From: Caryophanales bacterium UBA4951
GTDB lineage: Bacteria > Bacillota_I > Bacilli_A > RFN20 > CAG-826
DNA: 23,517 bases
NCBI GenBank assembly: GCA_002397465.1
Contig: DHAP01000040.1
Span: 1 to 23,517, forward strand
Direction of reading: 5' to 3'
Shown here: piece after piece, positions 15,365-23,508 of the stretch
Layout: every line of letters begins with the position of its first letter
How positions within the stretch are numbered: the first letter of the stretch is position 1
Notes under the pieces: model-generated
Databases searched by the model: none
What the model saw: the letters and a program-made list of their open reading frames with translations, nothing else
Told to the model about the DNA's origin: nothing
Made by a program: the position numbers and the translations under genes

Positions 15365-16942
15365 ATGGATAAGCAAAACTCTATGAACAAAGAAAATGAA
15401 ATCGTCCTCAGCAAGGACGAAGCCCAATTTGTCCAGGCTGACGAAGTCCTCACCGATACGAAGTTCGAGACCAAACAGATTTCTTTCATCCATGATGCTT
15501 TCCGCCGCTTCGCCCAGAACAAGGGCAGCGTCATCGCCGGCATCATCATCATGTTCCTTTTGACTTTCTCGATCGTCACCCCGTTCTTCTCGGGACACGA
15601 TGGCAAGACAACCGAGGAATATTATGCCTACTGCGCCCCAAAGAACGTCCTTTTCGAGGGGACTGGTTTCTGGGATGGCACCGAAGTCTCGGACATGCCG
15701 ATCCAAGAGTTTGTCATGAACTATGAGAGCAACCGTGTCGTCTCCGTCGAAAAGAAAGACAAAAACGAGACCAACCTCAACTCTTATTACACAGTCCGTC
15801 GCGACACCTACATCAAAGGCTATGCCTACAAGTCGTTCCAAGAGAGCGAATTCGACGAAATCGTCGCCTATGACGCCAAACAGACCGACGATAAAGACAA
15901 GATTCTTGCTCCGCTTGTCGATTATTCAACCTATGTCGACGCGGCTTTCCCGGGCACCGATGCCGCTTCTTCGACCCTTAGGAAGAACATCAAGAACGTC
16001 TATCTTCAGAACGCCTACATCTCTTATCAGATAACCTCTAAGAGCCAGCCGGTTTATAACTATGACAACACCGGTGACGTCATCATCGACGAAACCACCC
16101 ACGCCGTCTCTCTTAACTACATCTACAAGACCGACACCGAAGGCAATTACGTCTATTACACAAAATCCGGCGATGCTGGAGCCTATTCTTATTCCTGCCG
16201 TGTCAATTTCGACAACTATTACGTCTTCGTCAACGGGGAAGCCCCGCTTTATGTCCTCGGATCAGATAACCTCGGCCGTGACATCATGACCCGTCTCGCC
16301 TTAGGCGGACGTCTATCGTTATTGCTCGGCATCGTCGTCTCGGCCATCAACTTCATCATCGGCGCCATCTATGGTGCCATCGAAGGATATTATGGCGGCA
16401 AGGTCGACCTTGTCATGGAACGTATCAGCGAGATTCTCTCTGAGGTTCCGACGACCATCATCTTCGTTTTGTTCAACTGGTATCTGAAGGACAAGATCCC
16501 GACTATTTGGCTTCTCTTCTTCGCCTTCATCTTCGTGGGGTGGCTCGGTACGGCCTCCACGGTCCGAATGCAATTCTACCGATTCAAGAATCAAGAGTAT
16601 GTCTTGGCGGCCCGAACTTTGGGCGCCAAAGACTCAAGGCTTATCGTGAAGCACATCTTCCCGAACGCCTTGGGCACCGTCGTCACTTCCTCGGTCCTTA
16701 TGATTCCAGGCGTCATCTTCTCGGAGTCCAGTTTGACTTACTTGAAGATCATCGATTTGGCTTCCGCCGGCATCACCTCCATCGGCACGATGCTTTCGGA
16801 TGGCAAGTCCAGCTTCCCAGCCTATCCTAACCTGATTATCTGGCCAGCTTTGTTTATTTCATTATTGATGATTTGCTTCAACGTGTTCGGCAACGGCTTA
16901 CGCGATGCCTTTAACCCGACACTACGAGGATCGGAGGAATAG
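15365..16942 (+). CDS. oppC: Oligopeptide permease subunit OppC with a large external insertion
   Basis: 525 aa against about 300 in E. coli. The frame is open further upstream to 15242, but that part overlaps oppB; the ATG at 15365 directly after the oppB stop is the likely start. Cytoplasmic N-terminus, first membrane helix about 54-75, then about 220 residues of Tyr/Asp/Asn-rich sequence (76-295) where normal OppC has a short loop, then the family motif LGSDNLGRDIMTRLALGG (about 297-314), four more helices, and the EAA loop AARTLGAKDSRLIVKHIFPN (about 414-433). The topology puts the insertion outside the cell, next to where OppA docks. It contains no Cys and no motif I recognise. oppD starts two bases after the stop. 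Confidence 0.93.
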   Translation: MDKQNSMNKENEIVLSKDEAQFVQADEVLTDTKFETKQISFIHDAFRRFAQNKGSVIAGIIIMFLLTFSIVTPFFSGHDGKTTEEYYAYCAPKNVLFEGTGFWDGTEVSDMPIQEFVMNYESNRVVSVEKKDKNETNLNSYYTVRRDTYIKGYAYKSFQESEFDEIVAYDAKQTDDKDKILAPLVDYSTYVDAAFPGTDAASSTLRKNIKNVYLQNAYISYQITSKSQPVYNYDNTGDVIIDETTHAVSLNYIYKTDTEGNYVYYTKSGDAGAYSYSCRVNFDNYYVFVNGEAPLYVLGSDNLGRDIMTRLALGGRLSLLLGIVVSAINFIIGAIYGAIEGYYGGKVDLVMERISEILSEVPTTIIFVLFNWYLKDKIPTIWLLFFAFIFVGWLGTASTVRMQFYRFKNQEYVLAARTLGAKDSRLIVKHIFPNALGTVVTSSVLMIPGVIFSESSLTYLKIIDLASAGITSIGTMLSDGKSSFPAYPNLIIWPALFISLLMICFNVFGNGLRDAFNPTLRGSEE

Positions 16943-16944
16943 TT

Positions 16945-18939
16945 ATGGAAGAATCAAAGATACTCGATTGCCGAAATCTCCGTATATCCTTCCGCACCCT
17001 TAACGGAACCGTCAAAGCCGTCCGTGGCATCGACTTCCAGCTTTACAGGGGCAAGACCCTTGCCATCGTCGGCGAGTCTGGCTCTGGCAAGTCCGTCACT
17101 TCCAAGGCCGTCATGGGCATTTTGGCTCCTAACAAGATCGTCGAGGAAGGCGAAATCCTCTATGGCGACAAAGACCTCCTTCAAATCTCCGAGGAAGAGT
17201 TCTGCAAGCTTCGTGGATCAAAGATATCCATGATCTTCCAGGATCCTTTAAGCTCCTTGAACCCGATCAAAAAGGTCGGCATCCAGATCACCGAGAGCAT
17301 GAAGCTCAAAAGAGCCTCAGCCCGCAAAGAAGCCAAGTACAATTTCAAATACAGCAAGAAGATTTATGACGATTTCATCGCCAAACATCCTGATTGTGGC
17401 TATAGCAGCAAAGATCTCGACCAAGTGGTGGAGATGTATAAGAACAAGAACTCCTCGGAAGAGGCTTTCAAGCTTTCCAAGTTCGACCGTATCACCAACG
17501 ATAACGTCATCTCTTATGAGAAGACCATCTTGGCGACCGTGAACGAAGCCAAGAAGCAAAAACTCTCTGAGCAGATGGCGGCCTATAAGAGCAAGCGTGC
17601 CATTAAGCATGAAGAGCTCCAAAAGGCTCTCGATTCCGCGAATGAGAAGATCGCCGAGACCCATACCGACTACACGAAGTATGACCTCACCTCTTTGAAC
17701 AAACTCACCGAGAAGATCTTCGCCGAGTATTACAAAGACCTCTTAAAGCGTTACCAGGAGAACTCCAAGAAACTTGAGGAGACATTCTCCAAGTTCGCTT
17801 CTCTTGATGGCGATGAGTTCATCAATGCCGTCAAAGCCAACATCAAGGACATGAATGGCTATGTTTTAGCTTGCCAGAATGACCTCGCCCTTGAGAAAGA
17901 TGAGCTGATTTACACTTTCGGCGTCTCGATCAAACACCTTGTGAAGGATTACTACCTCCGCAAGAAAGACGAACTCAAGAAAGAGAAGACCGCCGAGAAG
18001 AACAAGAAGAAGGAAGCCGCTGGCAAATCCACCGACCTCACCGCCAAGCAAAAAGCCTGGGCCAGCGAGATCAACACCGCCAGCTGCACCAAAGTCGAGA
18101 AGATCAAAAACCAAATCGCCTCCGTCATCGACGCTTTGAAGACTGACTACGTCAAGAACCTCACCGAAGCGATGGAAGAGAAGAACACCAAGAAGAACGC
18201 CGAGGCTTACGTCAAGGCTTTCACCGATGGCATCGTCACTTACTCCCACCCGGTCAACAATGAGGAAATCATCGAAAGAGCCATCAACATCCTCGGACTC
18301 GTCGGCATCCCAGAACCTCAGAAGCGTATCAAGCAATATCCTTTCGAGTTCTCAGGAGGCATGAGACAGAGAATCGTCATCGCCATCGCCTTAAGCTCCA
18401 ATCCGGAGATTCTTATCTGCGATGAGCCGACGACCGCTTTGGACGTCACCATCCAGGCTCAGATCCTTGAGCTTATCAATGACCTCAAGAAGAAACTCAA
18501 CCTCTCAATCATCTTCATCACCCATAACCTAGGCGTCGTCGCCAACATGGCCGATGACATCGCCGTCATGTACGCCGGCAAGATCGTCGAATATGGCACC
18601 GTCGACGAGATCTTCTATGAGCCGAAGCACCCATACACCTGGGCTTTGCTTGCCTCCATGCCTGACCTCGAGACCAAAACCAAACTCGATGCGATTCCGG
18701 GCGCACCTCCGAACATGATCATCCCTCCGAAGGGTGACGCGTTCGCCGCGAGAAACAAATACGCCATGAAGATCGACTTTGAGAAGGAGCCACCTCACTT
18801 TTACGTGTCTCCGACCCATTGGGCCGCCACCTGGCTTTTGGCCAAAGGCGCACCGAAGGTCGAACCTCCGACCATCGTCACCGAGCGTATCAACCGCATG
18901 AAGAAGCTTAATGCGGAAGCTAATAAGGAGAAGGAGTGA
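16945..18939 (+). CDS. oppD: Oligopeptide import ATP-binding protein OppD with a very long helical insertion
   Basis: 664 aa against about 336 in E. coli. Walker A GESGSGKS (43-50), Q-loop FQD (Gln99), signature FSGGMRQR (near 468-475) and Walker B ILICDEPTTALD (about 489-500) are intact, so ATPase activity is expected. Between Q-loop and signature, where about 60 residues are usual, there are about 370: residues about 122-440 are Lys/Glu/Ala-rich and predicted-helix-like, with coiled-coil character and a basic EKNKKKEAAGK stretch. The C-terminal oligo_HPY region has HPYTWALLASMP and GAPPNMIIPPKG, but the four Cys that bind an iron-sulfur cluster in relatives are Asp598, Asn604, Asp611 and Thr629. 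The start ATG lies two bases after oppC; AGGATCGGAGGA upstream contains the ribosome binding site. Confidence 0.93.
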   Translation: MEESKILDCRNLRISFRTLNGTVKAVRGIDFQLYRGKTLAIVGESGSGKSVTSKAVMGILAPNKIVEEGEILYGDKDLLQISEEEFCKLRGSKISMIFQDPLSSLNPIKKVGIQITESMKLKRASARKEAKYNFKYSKKIYDDFIAKHPDCGYSSKDLDQVVEMYKNKNSSEEAFKLSKFDRITNDNVISYEKTILATVNEAKKQKLSEQMAAYKSKRAIKHEELQKALDSANEKIAETHTDYTKYDLTSLNKLTEKIFAEYYKDLLKRYQENSKKLEETFSKFASLDGDEFINAVKANIKDMNGYVLACQNDLALEKDELIYTFGVSIKHLVKDYYLRKKDELKKEKTAEKNKKKEAAGKSTDLTAKQKAWASEINTASCTKVEKIKNQIASVIDALKTDYVKNLTEAMEEKNTKKNAEAYVKAFTDGIVTYSHPVNNEEIIERAINILGLVGIPEPQKRIKQYPFEFSGGMRQRIVIAIALSSNPEILICDEPTTALDVTIQAQILELINDLKKKLNLSIIFITHNLGVVANMADDIAVMYAGKIVEYGTVDEIFYEPKHPYTWALLASMPDLETKTKLDAIPGAPPNMIIPPKGDAFAARNKYAMKIDFEKEPPHFYVSPTHWAATWLLAKGAPKVEPPTIVTERINRMKKLNAEANKEKE

Positions 18940-18943
18940 ACTT

Positions 18944-20782
18944 ATGAGCGAAACCAAGAAAAAAGCTGCTTCTCCCAAAAAGAAGATCAGCAAACCCCTT
19001 CCCAAGAAGACCCCAGCCATAAAAGGGACCACCAAAAAAGTCGTCAAGGCCCCAGAGGCTCCGATTGAGAAGAAAGATGAAGCCGTCAAACCAGCAGTTA
19101 CGCCAGTCGTTTCAGCCGCTGACGATGGGATATCCGATGAGGTCATCCTTTCCGTCCGCCACCTGAAGCAGTTCTTCCGTTTCGGCACTGGCATCTACAA
19201 ATACAACAAAGCCGTCCACGATGTCTCTTTCGACATCCATCGCGGCGAGGTCTTAGGGCTTGTCGGAGAGTCGGGATGTGGCAAGACCACGACCGGCCGC
19301 TCCATCATCAAGCTTTATGACATCACCTCCGGATCCGTCTATTTCGAGGGTGAGCGCATTTCGGCCGGAACCCGTTGGAACGAGAAGGAAATCAAGTTCA
19401 AACGCAAGAAGGCCGCCGCCAAGATCAAAGAGCTCCAAGGCGAAAAAGCCGAAGAGATTGAGGCTTTGCTGCCTAAAGACCCGTCTTACGACGAGGAGAA
19501 GGCCCACATCGCCAACAAATACGACCCGTTGATCAAACAGGTCAAAGACGAACTTGAGGCTGTCGTGTCTCTTCAAAGAAAAGAGATCGCCTTAGCCAAA
19601 CACGACGACAAATACTGCAACAAAGACTACGCCAAACAAAAAGTGGCGGAGGTCAATGCCAAATACTCTTCCTTACGTCGTTCCTTGAAGAAAGACACCT
19701 CTCTTAATGAGGGCTGCTACGAGGAATTCTCGAGCATCATCGAGAAATACCGCAAGAAGAAACTCGCTTATTCCGCTTCTTTTGAGGCGGAGTCCGCCAA
19801 GCTCAAGCTCGAGCAGGACGCCTTGCTTTCGGAAGCCAAAGCCTATTTGGCGAGCTCAACGCATTCCAAGGACGAGAAGTACGCTTTCGTCGAAAAACTC
19901 CTCGGCTTCGTGGAGACGGCCAACAAGAGCATCGACACCTCGAAGATCGATGACGTCGACGAGAGGAAATACTCCAAACTCGACAAGTCATACCGTGGGC
20001 TTGTGAGCGCCCTTCCTTTCGATGTCGACAAAGCCAGCTTCGGCTCGACCAAAGACATCATCAGCCATTATATCATCGAGCGCCGTTTGGCCTCCAATGA
20101 GAAGATCACCTCGCGCATGCAGATGATATTCCAGGACCCGATCGCCTCCCTTGACCCTCGTATGACCGTCAAAGAGATCATCGCCGAGGGACTTAGGATC
20201 CGCGGCGTGAAAGACAAAGACTACATCGACGAAAAGGTTCAGGCCGTCCTCAAAGAGGTCGGTTTGCTCCCTGAGCACGCCTCACGTTACCCTCACGAGT
20301 TCTCTGGCGGCCAGCGTCAGCGTATCGGCATCGCACGCGCTCTCATCATGGATCCGGATCTCATCATCGCCGACGAGCCAATCTCGGCTCTCGACGTTTC
20401 GATTCAGGCCCAGATCATCAACCTTTTGAACGATTTAAGAAGAGAAAGGCACCTTACCATCCTCTTCATCGCCCATGACCTTTCAGTCGTCAAATACTTC
20501 TGCTCGAGAATCGCCGTCATGTACTTTGGCAACCTCGTTGAGCTTGCCAGCAGCGACGAGCTCTTCAAACATCCTCTCCACCCATACACAGTCTCGCTTC
20601 TTTCGGCCATCCCTCTTCCGGACCCTCACTATGAGAAGAACCGCAAGAGAATCGACTACAACCCGATGAGAGACCATGACTACTCCGTCGAAAAGCCTTC
20701 CTTCAGGGAGGTTGTGCCCGGACACTTCGTCCGTTGCAGCGACAGCGAGTTCGCCAAATACCTAGAGTTAGAGAAGAAATAG
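18944..20782 (+). CDS. oppF: Oligopeptide import ATP-binding protein OppF with N-terminal extension and helical insertion
   Basis: 612 aa from the ATG at 18944, which has AAGGAG seven bases upstream; the frame is open to 18911 inside oppD. Residues 1-62 are a Lys/Pro/Ala-rich tail. Walker A GESGCGKT (108-115), Q-loop FQDP (near 397), FSGGQRQR signature and LIIADEPISALD are intact. The extra part here is about 220 residues between the first beta region and the Q-loop (about 147-386), not after the Q-loop as in OppD. It is Lys/Glu/Ser-rich and coiled-coil-like. The C-terminal HPYTVSLLSAIPLPDP is normal, but the Cys-rich motif after it is shortened, leaving only the last Cys in HFVRC. The DUF3899 gene follows after 5 bases. 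Confidence 0.93.
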   Translation: MSETKKKAASPKKKISKPLPKKTPAIKGTTKKVVKAPEAPIEKKDEAVKPAVTPVVSAADDGISDEVILSVRHLKQFFRFGTGIYKYNKAVHDVSFDIHRGEVLGLVGESGCGKTTTGRSIIKLYDITSGSVYFEGERISAGTRWNEKEIKFKRKKAAAKIKELQGEKAEEIEALLPKDPSYDEEKAHIANKYDPLIKQVKDELEAVVSLQRKEIALAKHDDKYCNKDYAKQKVAEVNAKYSSLRRSLKKDTSLNEGCYEEFSSIIEKYRKKKLAYSASFEAESAKLKLEQDALLSEAKAYLASSTHSKDEKYAFVEKLLGFVETANKSIDTSKIDDVDERKYSKLDKSYRGLVSALPFDVDKASFGSTKDIISHYIIERRLASNEKITSRMQMIFQDPIASLDPRMTVKEIIAEGLRIRGVKDKDYIDEKVQAVLKEVGLLPEHASRYPHEFSGGQRQRIGIARALIMDPDLIIADEPISALDVSIQAQIINLLNDLRRERHLTILFIAHDLSVVKYFCSRIAVMYFGNLVELASSDELFKHPLHPYTVSLLSAIPLPDPHYEKNRKRIDYNPMRDHDYSVEKPSFREVVPGHFVRCSDSEFAKYLELEKK

Positions 20783-20787
20783 TCACC

Positions 20788-21243
20788 ATGACCGAGGAAA
20801 TCCAGGAAAAGAAAGAACCGATAGAGGAAAAACGAACACTCAACAGCTACATCATTGAGTACGTCGTCGTCTTCCTCCTCGTTTCGCTTACCTGCGTTGG
20901 CCTCGGTTTTCTTGACGTCTATTCCAGGGGCGTCGATTATGAGACGAAAACCATGATGGTCTACGCGGATGCCCTAGGCGCCGGCGGGGCCTTCTGCCTT
21001 TGCTTCTGGGCCCTTTTGTGGGTCTCGTCCGAAGGGGCTTTCGACATGATTGTCTACGGGGTCAGAAAACTTTTTAACGTTGTTTTCCAAGGCCACGCGG
21101 CCAAGAGCAATCTCCCAAAGACGTATTACGATTACGTCACGGAGAGAAGAGGCAAGAAAAAGAACCGTCTTTACTCGCTTTTGTTCATCAGCCTCGTCTA
21201 CTTCATCATCGGTTTGGTCCTTTCGATTCTTTCGATAACCTGA
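20788..21243 (+). CDS. DUF3899-like membrane protein
   Basis: 151 aa from the ATG at 20788, five bases after the oppF stop; the frame continues upstream into oppF, so that part is not used. A charged Glu/Lys-rich N-terminus (1-17) is followed by a membrane helix (about 24-44), a second (about 62-82) ending in SSEGAFDMIVYGVRKLF, a cytoplasmic stretch with YYDYVTERRGKKK, and a third helix (about 130-150). The order helix, FD-x-x-x-YG-x-(K/R), then a Y-x-D-Y-V-x-x-(K/R)-R stretch, is that of the DUF3899 family of Firmicute membrane proteins, of unknown function. Being the last gene of the opp operon, it might assist the transporter, but that is context only. No terminator is visible after it. 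Confidence 0.7.
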   Translation: MTEEIQEKKEPIEEKRTLNSYIIEYVVVFLLVSLTCVGLGFLDVYSRGVDYETKTMMVYADALGAGGAFCLCFWALLWVSSEGAFDMIVYGVRKLFNVVFQGHAAKSNLPKTYYDYVTERRGKKKNRLYSLLFISLVYFIIGLVLSILSIT

Positions 21244-21263
21244 CCTTTTGGTTTCTGGGGCAA

Positions 21264-21299
21264 AATTTCAATTGAAATTGTTTGCTCGACTTATATAGT
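21264..21299 (+). promoter_or_regulatory. Promoter of the M6-like protease gene with an overlapping palindrome
   Basis: TTGAAA (21272-21277), 16-base spacer, TATAGT (21294-21299). The -35 box lies inside AATTTCAATTGAAATT (21264-21279), a perfect 16-bp palindrome that would block RNA polymerase if bound. Confidence 0.65.
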
Positions 21300-21314
21300 T
21301 AGCGCATACGCTAA
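21299..21314. promoter_or_regulatory. Inverted repeat at the start of the protease transcript
   Basis: TTAGCG-CATA-CGCTAA is a perfect 6-bp inverted repeat covering the predicted RNA start and ending directly at the AAGGAG ribosome binding site (21314-21319). It may be a second operator half-pair or a translation-affecting hairpin. Confidence 0.5.
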
Positions 21315-21326
21315 AGGAGCTCATTT

Positions 21327-23291
21327 ATGAAAAAAGCAGTCAAATTCATGGTACCGATGCTCGGCTTATTGGCCCTCACCGGTTGTGTCTCCACATCTTC
21401 CAGCCAAGATGGGACATCTTCAATTGTCAACCCGACCAGCAGCGTCACTTCGACGGGCGAGACCGTCGCTGATGGCATCAGCTTCACCGACAACATCGGC
21501 TCATACACGGTCGGCGAGACCTTCAATTCGATCTTCGACCTTACCGTCAGCATCCATTACAGCGATGGCACTACACGTGATGTGAGCGCCAAGCCAGCCT
21601 ATTACAAGACAATCGTCAAAAACTCATCCGGCGAGACCGTGGACACCTCGAAACCTTTCGAGAGTGCCGGAACCTACAGCATGCAGGTCTATTACAAGAG
21701 CAACAGCGCCATCGTCTCTGAGGCCAAGAACTTCACCGTCAGCGCCGTTTTGACCAACACGGTTTCAACCAAGACCGATGCGACCGCCTCGTTTAACTAC
21801 TGCGACGTCGAGAACAGCTCATTGAGCAACCTTTCCTTCCCAACCAGCGGAAACGTCAACACCTTGGTCCTCCCGATCGAGATCTCGGATTACCCATTCT
21901 CCAGAACCGGACACGGCACCAAATACCGCGAGGCTTTGGATGCGACCTTCAACGGCGACGGAGCCACCGACACCGGATATTGGGAATCAGTCAGCAGCTA
22001 TTACAAGAAATCCTCGATGGGCAAGCTCAATTTCGACTTCACCATTGCCGAAACCTATGAATCTGGGATGACCGCAAGCGATGTCAATGACCTTGGCAAC
22101 GAATCAACCGCCTCCCTCACGATGATTGAGAACGCCCTTGCCAACTACACCAGCATCCACGGCGCCGGTTCCTTAAAGAAATACGATAACGACGGCGATG
22201 GCTACATCGATGGCTTATGGGCCGTCTATAGCGCGCCTGACTATAGTTCGAACTCCACGATCGGGGCTTTGTCCAACAAAGGCATCTTCTGGGCCTTCTG
22301 CACCGACACCACCAAGAACCAGCCAAACGTCGATAACCCGACCCTCCATTCCTATGGGTGGGCCAGCCAGACTTTCATGAACGAAGCGGTGGCCGCCTCC
22401 GATGGCGTCGATGCCCACACCTTCATCCACGAGACTGGACACTTGCTCTCGCTTCCTGACTATTACTCCTATGACATCTCCAGCTCCTCTTCGAGCGGAT
22501 GCCAAGGCGGCTTAGCCATGATGGATCTTAACATCGGAGACCAAGACGCTTTCTCCAAGATGGCCTTAGGATGGGCTGACCCATACGTAGTCACCGAAGA
22601 CTGCGTCATCACCATCAACCCCAACGAGTCCACCGGCGATTGCATCTTGCTTGCCGAAAACTGGAACGGGACCGCGTTCGACGAGTACATGCTCTTCGAC
22701 CTTCAGACCCCGACTGGCTTAAATTCGCTCGATTCCTCCAAGGCTTACAACTCACGTCCGCTTTACTACAACAAAGCCGGCGTCAGAGCCTATCACGTCG
22801 ACGCCAGACTTGGCGAGCTGATGCATTTATACAAAGGCGAACTTGACGTTACCAAGGAATCGACCTATTGGGTCACCGACGACGAAGATGACTATTATGT
22901 TTCCGATGATGACGTGAAGGCCCTTAATGCCCAAGGATCGCTCCCGAGGCTATCCACCGACAAGAGCGTCTCCGTCGACACGAGAACCCCAGGCTACTCG
23001 GTCATCAACGCCAACTGCGCTTCGAGAGCCTCCATCTCCCAAGAGCCATACACCAAGAACCGTCTCTTGACCTTGGTCACCCGTGACAACGTCAACTGCG
23101 AGACCGATCTCAAATACGGCTCAGCCGATTCCTTGTTCCAAGCCGGCGATTCCTGGGATTTAGCCCGTAAAGGCGGCAAATACTTCACGACCAATGCCAT
23201 GCACTTCAACAATGGCGACGATCTCAACTGGGTCGTGACCGTTCTGAGCGTCAGCGACACCTCTGCCACCCTCCAGTTCAGAAAGTATTAA
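21327..23291 (+). CDS. M6-like (immune inhibitor A family) metalloprotease lipoprotein
   Basis: 654 aa surface lipoprotein: signal peptide with lipobox ALTGC (Cys20), then a Ser/Thr-rich linker (21-45). Residues about 47-143 look like a bacterial Ig-like domain (TVGETFNSIFDLTVSIHYSDGT, ending in YYKSNSAIVSEAKNFTV). The protease domain follows: TLVLPIEISDYPF near 185, a DNDGDGYIDG calcium-type loop (287-296) followed by LWAVYSAP, and the zinc motif HETGHLLSLPDYY with His368, Glu369, His372 and probable third ligand Asp378. In the M6 pattern HExxHxxGxxD the Gly is Ser375 here. The C-terminal part (about 450-654) is beta-rich. AAGGAG is seven bases before the ATG. It probably degrades extracellular proteins; the neighbouring Opp system could take up the products (inference). 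Confidence 0.85.
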   Translation: MKKAVKFMVPMLGLLALTGCVSTSSSQDGTSSIVNPTSSVTSTGETVADGISFTDNIGSYTVGETFNSIFDLTVSIHYSDGTTRDVSAKPAYYKTIVKNSSGETVDTSKPFESAGTYSMQVYYKSNSAIVSEAKNFTVSAVLTNTVSTKTDATASFNYCDVENSSLSNLSFPTSGNVNTLVLPIEISDYPFSRTGHGTKYREALDATFNGDGATDTGYWESVSSYYKKSSMGKLNFDFTIAETYESGMTASDVNDLGNESTASLTMIENALANYTSIHGAGSLKKYDNDGDGYIDGLWAVYSAPDYSSNSTIGALSNKGIFWAFCTDTTKNQPNVDNPTLHSYGWASQTFMNEAVAASDGVDAHTFIHETGHLLSLPDYYSYDISSSSSSGCQGGLAMMDLNIGDQDAFSKMALGWADPYVVTEDCVITINPNESTGDCILLAENWNGTAFDEYMLFDLQTPTGLNSLDSSKAYNSRPLYYNKAGVRAYHVDARLGELMHLYKGELDVTKESTYWVTDDEDDYYVSDDDVKALNAQGSLPRLSTDKSVSVDTRTPGYSVINANCASRASISQEPYTKNRLLTLVTRDNVNCETDLKYGSADSLFQAGDSWDLARKGGKYFTTNAMHFNNGDDLNWVVTVLSVSDTSATLQFRKY

Positions 23292-23343
23292 TCTCTGAGC
23301 TTTTGATCCTAACTGAAACTAAGCGATTCCATCGTCTCTCTGG

Positions 23344-23364
23344 AGCGGTGGGACCGCTTTTTTT
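23344..23364 (+). terminator. Rho-independent terminator of the protease gene
   Basis: AGCGGT (23344-23349) pairs with ACCGCT (23353-23358) around GGG, followed by a run of T to 23364. It lies 52 bases after the stop codon. Confidence 0.8.
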
Positions 23365-23386
23365 GAGGCTCTGTTCACGCCATTCT

Positions 23387-23440
23387 TTGCATAAGTCGAG
23401 AATCGAGAATACACTATTGTTTCTCTTGTATCCAAGAGAA
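23387..23440 (+). promoter_or_regulatory. Promoter and leader hairpin of a unit beyond the window
   Basis: TTGCAT (23387-23392), 17-base spacer, TACACT (23410-23415). The new transcript would begin with the hairpin TTCTCTTG-TATC-CAAGAGAA (23421-23440), a perfect 8-bp stem. Confidence 0.5.
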
Positions 23441-23481
23441 CGGCCTCGATTGCGGTTTATATGGTTGGAGGTTATCAGAAT

Positions 23482-23508
23482 ATGAAAAACAAACTTAAAA
23501 ACTCCTAG
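23482..23508 (+). other. Possible 8-codon leader ORF
   Basis: GGAGG (23467-23471) lies ten bases before an ATG that opens MKNKLKNS and stops at TAG. It could be a leader peptide for the gene that must lie downstream, or a chance ATG after a ribosome binding site; the window ends nine bases later. Confidence 0.3.

Noticed and set aside
18911..18943. Upstream extension of OppF
   Set aside because: It overlaps the end of oppD; AAGGAG seven bases before the ATG at 18944 decides the start.
20734..20787. Upstream extension of the DUF3899-like protein
   Set aside because: It lies in the oppF 3' end and adds an Arg/Gln-rich tail not expected in the family.
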